Shown here: positions 15,975-24,869 of the stretch, piece by piece
How the letters are laid out: each line of letters starts with the position of its first letter
How positions within the stretch are numbered: the stretch's first letter is position 1
From: Pseudomonadota bacterium
GTDB taxonomy: Bacteria; Desulfobacterota; Desulfobulbia; Desulfobulbales; Desulfocapsaceae
DNA: 64,000 nt
NCBI GenBank assembly: GCA_018820855.1
Contig: JAHJNL010000028.1
Location: 84,962-148,961 of the forward strand
Direction of reading: 5' to 3'
Position numbers and translations under genes: made by a program
Notes under the pieces: generated by a model
What the model saw: the letters and a program-made list of their open reading frames with translations, nothing else
What the model was told of the DNA's origin: nothing
The model's database searches: none

Positions 15975-16997
15975 ATGCCACTGGATTTTTTGTTTTTGTT
16001 GCTTTTTTCATTTTTTGTTAGCTGTGTGGGGACCTGGGGAATTAGAAAACTTGCTCTCCGGTACAGTCTGCTTGATGTGCCTAACCAGCGAAGTTCGCAC
16101 AGTCTGCCCATACCACACGGGGGCGGGGTTGCCCTGCTGTTCAGCTTTTATCTGGCTGGAGGGTACCTCGTTTTCACCAGTACAATCAATATTCCTCATG
16201 TCCTCGGGTTGAGCGGGTGCGGGGTTGGTATCGCCATGGTCGGTCTTTTGGACGATTTTTTTCAGCTCTCTGCGGCCAAACGTTTCATTGTCCATTTTTG
16301 TTGTGCTTTTTTGGCGGTCAACTTTTTCATATCGAATGACGCATTGTTCTTACCAGGAGGCTACGGAGTTCCTCTCCTTCTTGTTCGGCTCTTTCTCGTT
16401 GTTGGGCTGGTGTGGCTTTTGAACCTCTTTAATTTCATGGATGGAATTGACGGGCTTGCCGGTGCAGAGGCGATATCTGTAGCTTTGGGGGCAGGAGTCC
16501 TTCTCTTCTGCAGTGGGGAAAATGGAAATTATTTGTATCTACTCATGGTCCTGGCTGCCTCTGCCCTCGGATTCCTCATATGGAATTGGCCTCCAGCCAA
16601 GATATTCATGGGAGATGCCTGCAGCGGTTTTCTCGGTTTTTGTTTTGGCATACTTTGTCTCCTTACCACATCATCCACCGGGATGACTCTCTGGGCCTGG
16701 TTACTTCTTTTTGGTGCTTTTGTCGTAGATTCTACTGTTACGCTGATGGTGCGTGTCTGGCGAGGTGAAAAATTTTATCAGGCGCACAGGAGTCATGCCT
16801 ATCAGATCCTGGCCAGAAGGATGAGGTCGCATCTCAAGGTGACCCTCTGTTATATCGGAGTAAACTGGCTGTTTCTTTTTCCTCTGGCCTGTTTCTCAGT
16901 ATATAGACCCGAGTATGGTCTGTTCTTGGTCATTTTTTCATACTCACTTTTGACTATTCTTTGTATGGTCGTCGGAGCCGGGACGACGAACGACTGA
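15975..16997 (+). CDS. wbpL: polyprenyl-phosphate sugar-1-phosphate transferase (WbpL/WecA/MraY family)
   Basis: A 340-residue integral membrane enzyme with about 10-11 helices. Family motifs are present: NQRSSHSLPIPHGGG near residue 37, GLLDDFFQLSA near 89 (Mg-binding DD), NLFNFMDGIDGLAGAE near 154 (catalytic aspartates), IFMGDACSGFLGF near 209 and the sugar-recognition HRSHAYQIL near 272. Enzymes of the WbpL/WbcO subgroup transfer a HexNAc-1-phosphate such as QuiNAc- or FucNAc-1-P from UDP to undecaprenyl phosphate at the inner membrane, starting a glycan chain. It lies between a WbpV-like SDR and a WbpM-like dehydratase, as in Pseudomonas O-antigen loci, which supports a 6-deoxy-HexNAc primer. 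ATG 15975 gives an N-terminal signal-anchor helix. This is the only recognised initiating transferase in the window. Confidence 0.92.
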   Translation: MPLDFLFLLLFSFFVSCVGTWGIRKLALRYSLLDVPNQRSSHSLPIPHGGGVALLFSFYLAGGYLVFTSTINIPHVLGLSGCGVGIAMVGLLDDFFQLSAAKRFIVHFCCAFLAVNFFISNDALFLPGGYGVPLLLVRLFLVVGLVWLLNLFNFMDGIDGLAGAEAISVALGAGVLLFCSGENGNYLYLLMVLAASALGFLIWNWPPAKIFMGDACSGFLGFCFGILCLLTTSSTGMTLWAWLLLFGAFVVDSTVTLMVRVWRGEKFYQAHRSHAYQILARRMRSHLKVTLCYIGVNWLFLFPLACFSVYRPEYGLFLVIFSYSLLTILCMVVGAGTTND

Positions 16998-17107
16998 TAT
17001 TGAAAGAAAAAGTCGTTTCTAAGTAACCACTGATAAAGAATAATGTGGCTGGTGGGAAAGACCATACGCTTTTTGCCTAGACATATTTAAAGAGTATTAT
17101 CTTCGAT

Positions 17108-18946
17108 ATGACCAAAAAATTTCTTAAATCGTTTTTATTAAACAAGTGGTCTGCTATGATTCACGATCTTTTGTGGATCCCTTTGGCACTTGTGCTGTCT
17201 TACTGGCTACGATTTAACTTGGAATCTATACCCAGTCAATTTCTCAATTCGTTGCTGCTGCTTGTTGTTATCGCCGTTCCTCTTCAGGGGATCCTTTTCT
17301 GGCATCTTGGTCTCTACAGGGGGTTGTGGCGGTTTGCATCTATTCCTGATCTTGTCCGGATTATCAAGGCCTCATGTGTGGGGACCCTTCTTCTTGTCGG
17401 TAGCTGTGCTATTACCACCAGACTGGTGTGGGTACCGCGGTCCATTTTCTTTCTCTACCCACTTCTACTGACTACCGGTCTTTCTTTGTCCAGGATTTCT
17501 TACAGATGGTATAAAGATCATCACTTTACCCTTCGGGCCAGGACCGGGGTGCGTACTTTGATTGTCGGGGCTGGGCGGGCAGGAGAAATGCTTGCACGAG
17601 ACTTGCAATATCGGGAGGAATATCAACCTGTTGCCTTTGTAGATGACAATGAGAAACTGCATAACAGGGAAATTCATGGACTTCCGGTAGTTGGAAGTAT
17701 TGAAAACCTGGAGGAAATTGCGCGTGGCCTGGACGGAGAACTGATTTTAATTGCCATTCCCTCTGCTGACAAGGCGCTTCTGCAGAAGATCGTTTCGCAA
17801 TGTAATCGCGTTGAAATTCCTTATAAGACCTTGCCCTCGGTTTTCGAGATAGAAGAAGGACAGGTCAGTGTTGAAAAACTTCGGCCTGTCACGGTGGAAG
17901 ATCTTTTAGGCAGAGAAGTGATAGAGATGAATTACACTGCCATTGCGGCCTATCTTGCCGGGAAGGTTGTGTTGGTAACAGGTGGTGGAGGATCGATCGG
18001 CTCTGAACTGTGTCGGCAGATTGCCGCTTTAGGACCGGTGCGACTCATCATTTTCGAAAACAGTGAGTTTAATCTCTATTCCATCGAACAGGAACTTCTT
18101 AATGATTTTCCGGAAATACCGATTGAAGTTATACTGGGTGATATAAAAGATACAGACCGGGTTGCCTGGGTATTCAGTAGTTTTTCTCCTCATGTCGTCT
18201 TTCATGCAGCCGCATATAAACATGTCCCCATGCTTGAATCTAATCCGGCTGAAGCGGTTCGTAATAATGTTATGGGGACCAAGGTGGTCGCTGATGCTGC
18301 ACACCGTTTTCATGCCGAACGGTTTGTGCTGATTTCAACGGATAAGGCGGTGAACCCAACCAATATTATGGGGACCACTAAGCGAATCGGGGAGCTGTAC
18401 TGCCAGAATTTTGATCAGTTTTCCAAGACACGATTTGTCACTACCCGTTTTGGCAATGTTCTCGGATCTGCTGGTTCGGTAGTACCCCTTTTTAAAAAGC
18501 AGATTGAAAACGGTGGCCCAGTGACTGTTACTCACCCGGAAATAACACGATTTTTTATGACCATCCCTGAGTCCGTCAGTCTTATCCTTCAGGCAGGTTC
18601 CATGGGCAAGGGGGGGGAAATTTTTGTTCTGGATATGGGAGAACCTGTCCTGATTGATGACCTGGCAAAACAGATGATTCAGCTTTCGGGGCTGAAGGTC
18701 GGAGAGGATATACGAATCGTTTATATAGGCCTACGGCCCGGCGAGAAACTATTTGAAGAACTTTTGCATGAAAGCGAGGCCCTGCAGGATACCAGTCATG
18801 GTAAATTGTTTCTCGCTCGCAGTCGTCAGGTAGAGTGGCAGGTTTTGACACAACAGTTGGAACACCTCTATAAGGCAGCGGTTTCGAGAAATGTTCAAGA
18901 GATGACGGATATCATGCATGAGATTGTTCCAGAGTTTCGTCAATAA
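17108..18946 (+). CDS. wbpM: membrane-bound UDP-GlcNAc 4,6-dehydratase (WbpM/CapD/FlaA1-like)
   Basis: A 612-residue protein, the usual length of WbpM. Four N-terminal helices (about residues 17-130) are followed by a first nucleotide-binding region (LIVGAGRAGEMLARDL, 151-166) and a catalytic SDR domain starting VLVTGGGGSIGSEL (288-301). The active site has the WbpM-type change from Tyr to Met: STDKAVNPTNIMGTTK gives S410, M421 and K425. The enzyme turns UDP-GlcNAc into UDP-4-keto-6-deoxy-GlcNAc, the precursor of UDP-QuiNAc or UDP-FucNAc. It follows the WbpL-like gene by 110 bp. The acceptor and final sugar depend on the SDR at 15098. No terminator is seen after it; a 309-bp gap follows. Confidence 0.94.
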   Translation: MTKKFLKSFLLNKWSAMIHDLLWIPLALVLSYWLRFNLESIPSQFLNSLLLLVVIAVPLQGILFWHLGLYRGLWRFASIPDLVRIIKASCVGTLLLVGSCAITTRLVWVPRSIFFLYPLLLTTGLSLSRISYRWYKDHHFTLRARTGVRTLIVGAGRAGEMLARDLQYREEYQPVAFVDDNEKLHNREIHGLPVVGSIENLEEIARGLDGELILIAIPSADKALLQKIVSQCNRVEIPYKTLPSVFEIEEGQVSVEKLRPVTVEDLLGREVIEMNYTAIAAYLAGKVVLVTGGGGSIGSELCRQIAALGPVRLIIFENSEFNLYSIEQELLNDFPEIPIEVILGDIKDTDRVAWVFSSFSPHVVFHAAAYKHVPMLESNPAEAVRNNVMGTKVVADAAHRFHAERFVLISTDKAVNPTNIMGTTKRIGELYCQNFDQFSKTRFVTTRFGNVLGSAGSVVPLFKKQIENGGPVTVTHPEITRFFMTIPESVSLILQAGSMGKGGEIFVLDMGEPVLIDDLAKQMIQLSGLKVGEDIRIVYIGLRPGEKLFEELLHESEALQDTSHGKLFLARSRQVEWQVLTQQLEHLYKAAVSRNVQEMTDIMHEIVPEFRQ

Positions 18947-19255
18947 GGCGAATAGAGGAAGATCAGGTTATTAACTGAGGAGCAGACACGGCTCCTGCCG
19001 TGAAAGAGGGTTGCTGACAGTTGGGGCGTTGAAATAGATCAGGGATGATTCTGTCACAGATAAATTCGCTCCTACAGTTGTGTTTCCCAGTATACCGAAA
19101 AATAGGGAGACAGATCTCCTTTCTTGCCAACCTGTTTTGATTCCGCTATGGTATTCTGTCTTGTCCATGTCTATGGTACACAATTCATTTGAAAAAATAA
19201 GCCATCTTGCAACGGATGAGTTGTAGAATATGGCATTTTGTTAACGAGAGTTTGT
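18947..19255 (+). other. 309-bp gap with a small GC-rich hairpin and a candidate promoter
   Basis: No gene is seen on either strand. CACGGC-TCCT-GCCGTG at 18987-19002 forms a perfect 6-bp stem with a tetraloop, but no T-run follows, so a terminator is not supported. A candidate promoter lies at 19124-19152 (separate entry). The rest shows nothing recognisable. Confidence 0.6.
19124..19152 (+). promoter_or_regulatory. candidate sigma70 promoter before the first Wzm gene
   Basis: TTGCCA at 19124-19129 (5 of 6), a 17-bp spacer and TATGGT at 19147-19152 (4 of 6). It resembles the promoter at 14095 in its -35 and spacing. It would give a leader of about 100 nt before ATG 19256. Confidence 0.4.
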
Positions 19256-20059
19256 ATGATTCATTCAGCGATGCGATTTTTTCGTCTATTGATTGGACAG
19301 AGGCAATTGATTCTGTCCATGGCCAAGAGGGAGGTAAGGAGTCGTCATATCGGTTCGTTACTCGGCTTTGTCTGGACATTTATCCAGCCGTTGGTCATGA
19401 TAACGGTGTTCTGGTTTGTTTTCAGTGTCGGGTTTCGCTCAAAACCGATGGGCGACGTACCCTTTATTGTCTGGTTGACTGCAGGCATGGCACCGTGGTT
19501 TGCTTTTTCTGATATTGTCTTGGGATCCACTGGTGTTATCATTGGGAATGCCAATCTTATCAAAAAAACATTGTTTCACTCCCAGATTCTGCCTGTGGTG
19601 AAAATTGTCTCTACCACAGTAAGCCATGCTGTCTTTCTTCTGTTACTTATCGGACTCATTCTTTTTCAAGGGTTGCCATTTTCCTTTTGGTTTTTTCAAT
19701 TATTTTACTATTTTTTCGCAATGTGCGTTTTGGCACTGGGGATTAGCTGGATAGCCTCATCTGTTAATGTATTTGTCAGGGACGTCGGGCAGATCATGAA
19801 GGTCATCATTCAGGTGGGGTTCTGGGCAACACCTATTTTCTGGAACATTGGTATGATGCCTGAGCGTGTTCGGTTTTATCTGAAATTGAACCCCATGTAC
19901 TATATTATCCAGGGATATAGGGAGTCCTTTATCACTTTTGTACCCTTTTGGCATCATCCTTTGTTGACTGTTTATTTCTGGAGCCTGGCACTGACCTTTT
20001 TGGTCCTCGGGGCTCTTGTGTTTCAGAAACTGAAACCTCAGTTTGCTGATGTTTTATAA
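19256..20059 (+). CDS. wzm: ABC-2 type polysaccharide export permease (Wzm-like), without an adjacent ATPase
   Basis: A 267-residue permease with six hydrophobic segments. The N-terminal amphipathic block LILSMAKREVRSRHIGSLLGFVW and the C-terminal LNPMYYIIQGYRESF are hallmarks of the Wzm/KpsM/TagG family, which with a Wzt ATPase exports undecaprenyl-diphosphate-linked glycans. ATG 19256 is chosen; the TTG at 19238 in the same frame is less likely. The expected ATPase gene does not follow: the next gene is fcl. The only Wzt in the window (26698) sits beside a different Wzm at 25898. So this permease either shares that ATPase or has lost its partner. It probably has its own promoter at about 19124. 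Confidence 0.88.
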   Translation: MIHSAMRFFRLLIGQRQLILSMAKREVRSRHIGSLLGFVWTFIQPLVMITVFWFVFSVGFRSKPMGDVPFIVWLTAGMAPWFAFSDIVLGSTGVIIGNANLIKKTLFHSQILPVVKIVSTTVSHAVFLLLLIGLILFQGLPFSFWFFQLFYYFFAMCVLALGISWIASSVNVFVRDVGQIMKVIIQVGFWATPIFWNIGMMPERVRFYLKLNPMYYIIQGYRESFITFVPFWHHPLLTVYFWSLALTFLVLGALVFQKLKPQFADVL

Positions 20060-20104
20060 GGAAAGTTTAGGTCCTGAAGAGAAATCGTAATAGCTAGAGT
20101 ATGT

Positions 20105-21091
20105 ATGAAACTGGATAGTAGAATTTATGTGGCAGGACACAGGGGGCTTGTTGGCTCGGCCATTATTCATGTCCTTGAGAAAAACGGATACACCAATCTT
20201 GTGCTGCGATCTCATAGAGAACTTGAGTTGACGGAACAGGATGCTGTTCGCTCCTTTTTTGAAACGGAAAAGCCGGAGTATGTCTTTATGGCAGCCGCCA
20301 AAGTTGGTGGGATTGGGGCTAATAGTGCTTATCCGGCTGAATTTATATATGATAATCTGGCGGTCCAACAAAACGTTATTCATCAGGCATGGAGAACAGG
20401 TGTTAAGCGTCTCCTTTTTCTCGGTTCTTCCTGTATTTATCCACGAGATTGTCAACAGCCGATGAAGGAAGAGTATCTCCTTACCGGTCCTCTGGAAATA
20501 ACAAATCGATCTTATGCTGTTGCCAAGATAGCAGGTATTGAAATGTGCAGTGCGTATAATAAACAATATGGGACGCGATATCTATCTGTAATGCCAACTA
20601 ATTTGTTTGGTCCAAGAGATAATTACGACCTGGAAAATTCTCATGTCCTGCCAGCCCTGATTCGTAAAATGCATGAAGCGAAAATGCAGAAGGCCATGAA
20701 AGCAGTTGTTTGGGGGAGCGGGGCTCCTCGCAGGGAATTTCTGTATAGTGAAGATATGGCAGAAGCCTGTGTTTTTTTAATGAAGTTACCTGAAGATAAG
20801 TTTTCTGCATTACTCAACTCTTCTCCTGTAACGGCAAACAATTCTCCTCCTCTTGTAAATATTGGTTGTGGAGAGGATATTACGATAAAAGAACTGGCAA
20901 ATATGGTTCGGCAGATAATTGGATTTACCGGTGAAATCGAGTGGGATTTGACAAGACCGGATGGTACTCCCAGGAAATTGATGGATGTAGAAAAAATATT
21001 TTCATTAGGATGGCGTCCTCGAATATCTCTTATTGATGGCATTAAGAAAGCATACGCCGATTTCTTGAGGAATTATCCTGAAATCATCTGA
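20105..21091 (+). CDS. fcl: GDP-L-fucose synthase
   Basis: A 328-residue SDR of the Fcl/WcaG family. It has the GHRGLVGSAI nucleotide-binding loop (11-20), the family-specific AAAKVGGIGAN (63-73), GSSCIYP (108-114) and the active-site pair Y137/K141 in YAVAK. It epimerises and reduces GDP-4-keto-6-deoxy-D-mannose to GDP-L-fucose in the cytoplasm. Its substrate is made by the Gmd enzymes encoded 2.6 kb downstream. ATG 20105 starts the conserved N terminus; an ATG at 20101 is in another frame. It lies 45 bp after the Wzm gene and 12 bp before the ligase-like gene. A short insert near residues 232-242 (LLNSSPVTANNSPP) is not part of the usual core. Confidence 0.95.
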   Translation: MKLDSRIYVAGHRGLVGSAIIHVLEKNGYTNLVLRSHRELELTEQDAVRSFFETEKPEYVFMAAAKVGGIGANSAYPAEFIYDNLAVQQNVIHQAWRTGVKRLLFLGSSCIYPRDCQQPMKEEYLLTGPLEITNRSYAVAKIAGIEMCSAYNKQYGTRYLSVMPTNLFGPRDNYDLENSHVLPALIRKMHEAKMQKAMKAVVWGSGAPRREFLYSEDMAEACVFLMKLPEDKFSALLNSSPVTANNSPPLVNIGCGEDITIKELANMVRQIIGFTGEIEWDLTRPDGTPRKLMDVEKIFSLGWRPRISLIDGIKKAYADFLRNYPEII

Positions 21092-21103
21092 CCCTACTAA
21101 CGA

Positions 21104-23551
21104 ATGAAAAGCTTTCGAGAAACGCAGACAGAGACAAACACAGGATGGGGGAGAAGTGTCTGGTTTGTCGGGATAGTTTTTTTGCTTTTAAATTGCTCAG
21201 CTAGATTGGGAGTTCTTTTTACCGGTAGTTCCTTTCTGATCCAGGTCCTTGGCCTGTCTGGAATTGTACTGTGTTTGTTACCATTGTTTAAACCTTCATG
21301 GTTAAAAGCCAGCATTTTTTGTTTTGCCCTGACTTTTCCATTGTATGGCTCTTTTTCATACAGCACGCATGCCTTTCTGTTTGAGTTGTATTTGAACTTT
21401 TTAGCTTTAACACTTTCCGTAACAGTATATAAAGCCGGTTCTTTCTCACGCGGTAGTGGATTGTTGCAGTGTATTCTTTTCCTGTATGGCATTTTGTCTT
21501 GTGCTTCGCTTTTGCTGTTACCGATTCAACAGATGGCCTGGCAATTACTTCTTTGGGACTGGAATATCTTTTGGAATGCTGTGTTTTTTGCAACACCAGA
21601 ATTATCGCTCTATTCTGTTGCGGCATTGAACAGGCTTGTCCTTTATATTCTCTGTGCAATCTTGCTTTCCAGCTGCCAAGAAGCAAAGGAACTGTATCGT
21701 GCTTTTTTTGTAGGTTTACTTGTGGCTGCCTTTTGGGCTTCTGTAATAGGTATTCTGGATTATTATAAGTTTATTGATTTGCGCAGGTTTCGTGATGTCT
21801 TTGATGATGGGCTTCGCCTGCAGTCAGTATTTGCAAATCCGGGTTGGTTTGCAGAGTATCTGGCAGTCATCATTCCTTATATCTTGCTTGGATTTCTCAG
21901 TTCAGAGTTACAGAAAACAAACAAAATTTGTTTATTTGGGATCCTTATTGTCTGTGAAATCGCAATCATTTTGACCTACTCCCGTACTGGTTGGATTATT
22001 TATCCGTTTGTCCTTATTGTCTGCTGGTTTTTCTTTTATGTTGCTACCCGGACAGACAGTGGCCGGTGTACTTGGAAGCAAGTTGGCAAGGTTTCTCTAC
22101 AGGTCGTTATCTCAGTTCCCTTGACTATCTGTGTGAGCTATTTTTTGATCTTTCATGTTTTTGATTTATTGAATTCTTCAGCATGTAAGGACAGCAACAA
22201 ATTTGAACAGCGGATCAGCCAAATGAAAAACCCGGCTGCCAGGAAGGTCATTTGGGAAGAAAGTTTAGAGATGGTGAAAGAGAAACCCCTGTTTGGGTAT
22301 GGCTATGAGAGTTTCAAGCTGCATAACACTATTTTAAAAAAGGTAACAAAAGAATGGGATACCCCGCATAATTTGTATTTGCAACTGCTTGTCAGTGGTG
22401 GTATCGCAGGTTTGATCCTTTGGGGTATTCTGATTTTTGCTACTCTTTACCTTCTCGTTGCTGATCTTATAAAAAATAAGACATATTTTAATATAGCGGT
22501 TATTTTATCCATAGTGGCATTTCATTTGTATGGACTTGCTCAGGCGATGCAATATATTCCCATGATATGGTTTTTGATATTCGTCAATATCGGATATGCA
22601 ATGACCATAAATGGGAATGTGTTGCCTGACTGGTTTCGGAGAAAAGAGACTGCTTTTACCGGGATGTTAATACTGGTGGTTCTCATAGGTGTTATTTCCT
22701 ATGCCTCTGATTTTGAGTCAAGGAAGCTTGCTGCGAAAGGAAATATGAAGATCTACTCGGCGGATCAGGAACAAAACAACTATTTAGGTTTTTATCCGAG
22801 TGAACGATGGAAAGAGCAGGGGATTTATCGGTGGACAGGTTCTTCCGCGATTATCAAACTTCCCCGCTCTGAATTGTTTGAGTTGACTTTCGTCTGTGGC
22901 GCACCTGATTTAGAAAACAATCCCCTTGTCTTGTCCGTTTATGAGGGGCCTAGGCAAATTGATGAGGTTACCTTTTTTCAGCAAGAATCTATAACAAAAA
23001 AATATTTTATTTCCCAGGCCAGGTCTGTGGATAAAAAATTGTATTTTCAAGTTTCCAGAACATGGAACCTGAAAAAACTCGGTGTTGCCAATGATACAAG
23101 AAATCTTGGAGTAGCGATTAGTGAGATTAAAGTTATTGAGGAAATGCCGATTGATGGGGTTGGCTTTTATCATTGGGAAATGTGGCAGGGGAGCCCTTTG
23201 CCAGAAAAAAATGACGATTCTTTTCAATACAGATGGACTGGACGGGAAGCCGTTTTTAATCCTCAACAGTTAGATAGGGATAAGAGTTTATATTTCCGTG
23301 CAGGACAACCTGGATTACCGGATAAGCCCCTGTTTGTTCAAATATGGCAAAAAAAGAAAGTTATAAAGAGCTTGCAACTTGCAGATACGGAATGGCATCG
23401 TATTAGCTTACAAAATGTAAGTAATCTGTCTGAACCTTGTGTAATAACGGTTGCCAGAACTTGGGTTGCCAAAAAAACAGGAGTTGGTGAAGATAAACGT
23501 ACTCTCGGTGTCGCTGTTGCAGGTTTAGCCAGGGGAGATATAGTAAGATAA
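21104..23551 (+). CDS. O-antigen ligase/polymerase-like protein (Wzy_C) with two C-terminal beta-rich repeats
   Basis: An 815-residue protein. Residues 1-530 are polytopic and match the Wzy_C/O-antigen-ligase family: TYSRTGWIIYPFV at 291-303, a large periplasmic loop (about 352-425) containing the conserved FGYGYESFKLHN at 397-408 and DTPHNLYLQLLVSGG at 419-433. Such proteins ligate or polymerise undecaprenyl-diphosphate-linked glycans in the periplasm. The last 255 residues are an unusual extension with an internal repeat. Unit 1 (about 561-680) and unit 2 (about 687-808) both run GFY...W...YRWTG...RTW..KK.GV..D.R.LGVA. They are predicted to be periplasmic beta domains, perhaps glycan-binding. 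Usual ligases end after the helices, so the extension roughly doubles the protein. It starts 12 bp after fcl. Confidence 0.86.
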   Translation: MKSFRETQTETNTGWGRSVWFVGIVFLLLNCSARLGVLFTGSSFLIQVLGLSGIVLCLLPLFKPSWLKASIFCFALTFPLYGSFSYSTHAFLFELYLNFLALTLSVTVYKAGSFSRGSGLLQCILFLYGILSCASLLLLPIQQMAWQLLLWDWNIFWNAVFFATPELSLYSVAALNRLVLYILCAILLSSCQEAKELYRAFFVGLLVAAFWASVIGILDYYKFIDLRRFRDVFDDGLRLQSVFANPGWFAEYLAVIIPYILLGFLSSELQKTNKICLFGILIVCEIAIILTYSRTGWIIYPFVLIVCWFFFYVATRTDSGRCTWKQVGKVSLQVVISVPLTICVSYFLIFHVFDLLNSSACKDSNKFEQRISQMKNPAARKVIWEESLEMVKEKPLFGYGYESFKLHNTILKKVTKEWDTPHNLYLQLLVSGGIAGLILWGILIFATLYLLVADLIKNKTYFNIAVILSIVAFHLYGLAQAMQYIPMIWFLIFVNIGYAMTINGNVLPDWFRRKETAFTGMLILVVLIGVISYASDFESRKLAAKGNMKIYSADQEQNNYLGFYPSERWKEQGIYRWTGSSAIIKLPRSELFELTFVCGAPDLENNPLVLSVYEGPRQIDEVTFFQQESITKKYFISQARSVDKKLYFQVSRTWNLKKLGVANDTRNLGVAISEIKVIEEMPIDGVGFYHWEMWQGSPLPEKNDDSFQYRWTGREAVFNPQQLDRDKSLYFRAGQPGLPDKPLFVQIWQKKKVIKSLQLADTEWHRISLQNVSNLSEPCVITVARTWVAKKTGVGEDKRTLGVAVAGLARGDIVR

Positions 23552-23614
23552 GAAGGATGTAAAAAAAACCAGACCTGATTTTTAGTGTCTTTGACCAGGG
23601 ATGTGGTAAAGACG

Positions 23615-23643
23615 TTGACCTCAGCATAGCTTTCCTTTAAACT
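23615..23643 (+). promoter_or_regulatory. candidate sigma70 promoter before gmd
   Basis: TTGACC at 23615-23620 (5 of 6), 17-bp spacer, TAAACT at 23638-23643 (4 of 6), 93 bp upstream of ATG 23736. Just before it, GTCTTTGACC (23587-23596) and GGTAAAGAC (23605-23613) can pair with one bulged base. It would give the gmd-to-wzt block its own transcription start. Confidence 0.4.
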
Positions 23644-23735
23644 CACTAGTTTGTTTTTCGGTGTCTCTATAACATAACGTTTATTCAATTTTGGCATGAT
23701 TGCTGTTGTGGCAGTCGTAACCAGGAGAATTTTTA

Positions 23736-24869
23736 ATGAAAAAAGCATTAATAACAGGTGTTACCGGGCAGGATGGAGCATATCTTGCGGAATTTTTGTT
23801 AAATAAAGGATACGAGGTACACGGTGTTAAACGTCGTACTTCTCTTTTTAACACCGATAGAATTGACCATCTCTATCAAGGGCCACATGCAGAACGACGA
23901 AGGTTTATTCTGCACCACGGAGATATGACAGATTCAAGCAGTTTGATCCATATCCTCCAGGAAGTTCAGCCCGATGAGGTGTATAACCTGGCTGCTCAGT
24001 CTCATGTTGCCGTCTCTTTTGAGGAACCTGAGTACACGGCCAATTCCGATGCCCTTGGGGCCTTGAGGATACTGGAGGCGATCCGGACCATTGGTCTTGG
24101 TGAAAAAACAAGATACTATCAGGCATCTACCTCTGAGTTGTTTGGAAAGGTTCAGGAGACTCCTCAGACTGAGAAGACCCCTTTCTATCCCCGTTCCCCT
24201 TATGCCGTGGCTAAGCTCTATGCCTATTGGATTACGGTTAATTATCGAGAGGCATACGGCATTTATGCCTGTAATGGAATTCTCTTTAATCACGAATCTC
24301 CTGTTCGTGGGGAAACCTTTGTCACCAGGAAAATCACCCGGGCATTGAGCCGGATCGTGCTTGGTCTGAAAAAATGTGTCCATCTTGGAAATCTTGACGC
24401 CAAGCGTGACTGGGGCCATGCAAAAGACTATGTGGAAATGCAATGGTTGATGCTTCAGCAGGAAAAACCGGAAGATTTTGTCATTGCTACCGGGAAGCAG
24501 TATTCTGTTCGTGATTTTGTCGATGCTGCAGCCGCAGAACTGGGTATCCACCTCAAGTGGCAGGGAAGCGGGACAGAGGAACAAGGTATTGTTGACCACG
24601 TTGAGAGTTCAGCAGACAACGCGTTTGATGCCAGCGCTCATGTAAAGCCAGGTGATATTGTTGTTCGGGTTGATCCTCGCTATTTCCGTCCAACAGAGGT
24701 GGAAACCTTGCTCGGAGATGCCACAATGGCCAAGGAGAAACTGGGATGGGTACCGAAAATCAGTTTTAACGAGTTGGTTTCCGAGATGATACAGCATGAT
24801 ATGCAAGAGGCGCGCAGGGACGAGCTTTGTCAGAATGAAGGCTTCCGGATCAATTCCTACTATGAATAA
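23736..24869 (+). CDS. gmd: GDP-mannose 4,6-dehydratase (long form)
   Basis: A 377-residue SDR, the length of E. coli Gmd. [15 protein letters not shown] near residue 8 binds [20 protein letters not shown] (31-46) is a Gmd-specific block; STSE (131-134) and Y156/K160 in SPYAVAK form the active site. It dehydrates GDP-D-mannose to GDP-4-keto-6-deoxy-D-mannose, the precursor of GDP-L-fucose and GDP-D-rhamnose. A clear AGGAGA ribosome site at 23723-23728 precedes ATG 23736. The Fcl encoded at 20105 uses its product. The following gene, a second Gmd-like protein, overlaps its 3' end by eight bases. Confidence 0.96.
   Translation: MKKALITGVTGQDGAYLAEFLLNKGYEVHGVKRRTSLFNTDRIDHLYQGPHAERRRFILHHGDMTDSSSLIHILQEVQPDEVYNLAAQSHVAVSFEEPEYTANSDALGALRILEAIRTIGLGEKTRYYQASTSELFGKVQETPQTEKTPFYPRSPYAVAKLYAYWITVNYREAYGIYACNGILFNHESPVRGETFVTRKITRALSRIVLGLKKCVHLGNLDAKRDWGHAKDYVEMQWLMLQQEKPEDFVIATGKQYSVRDFVDAAAAELGIHLKWQGSGTEEQGIVDHVESSADNAFDASAHVKPGDIVVRVDPRYFRPTEVETLLGDATMAKEKLGWVPKISFNELVSEMIQHDMQEARRDELCQNEGFRINSYYE

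Noticed and set aside
18987..19002. CACGGC-TCCT-GCCGTG hairpin considered a terminator after wbpM.
   Set aside because: The stem is only 6 bp and no T-run follows.
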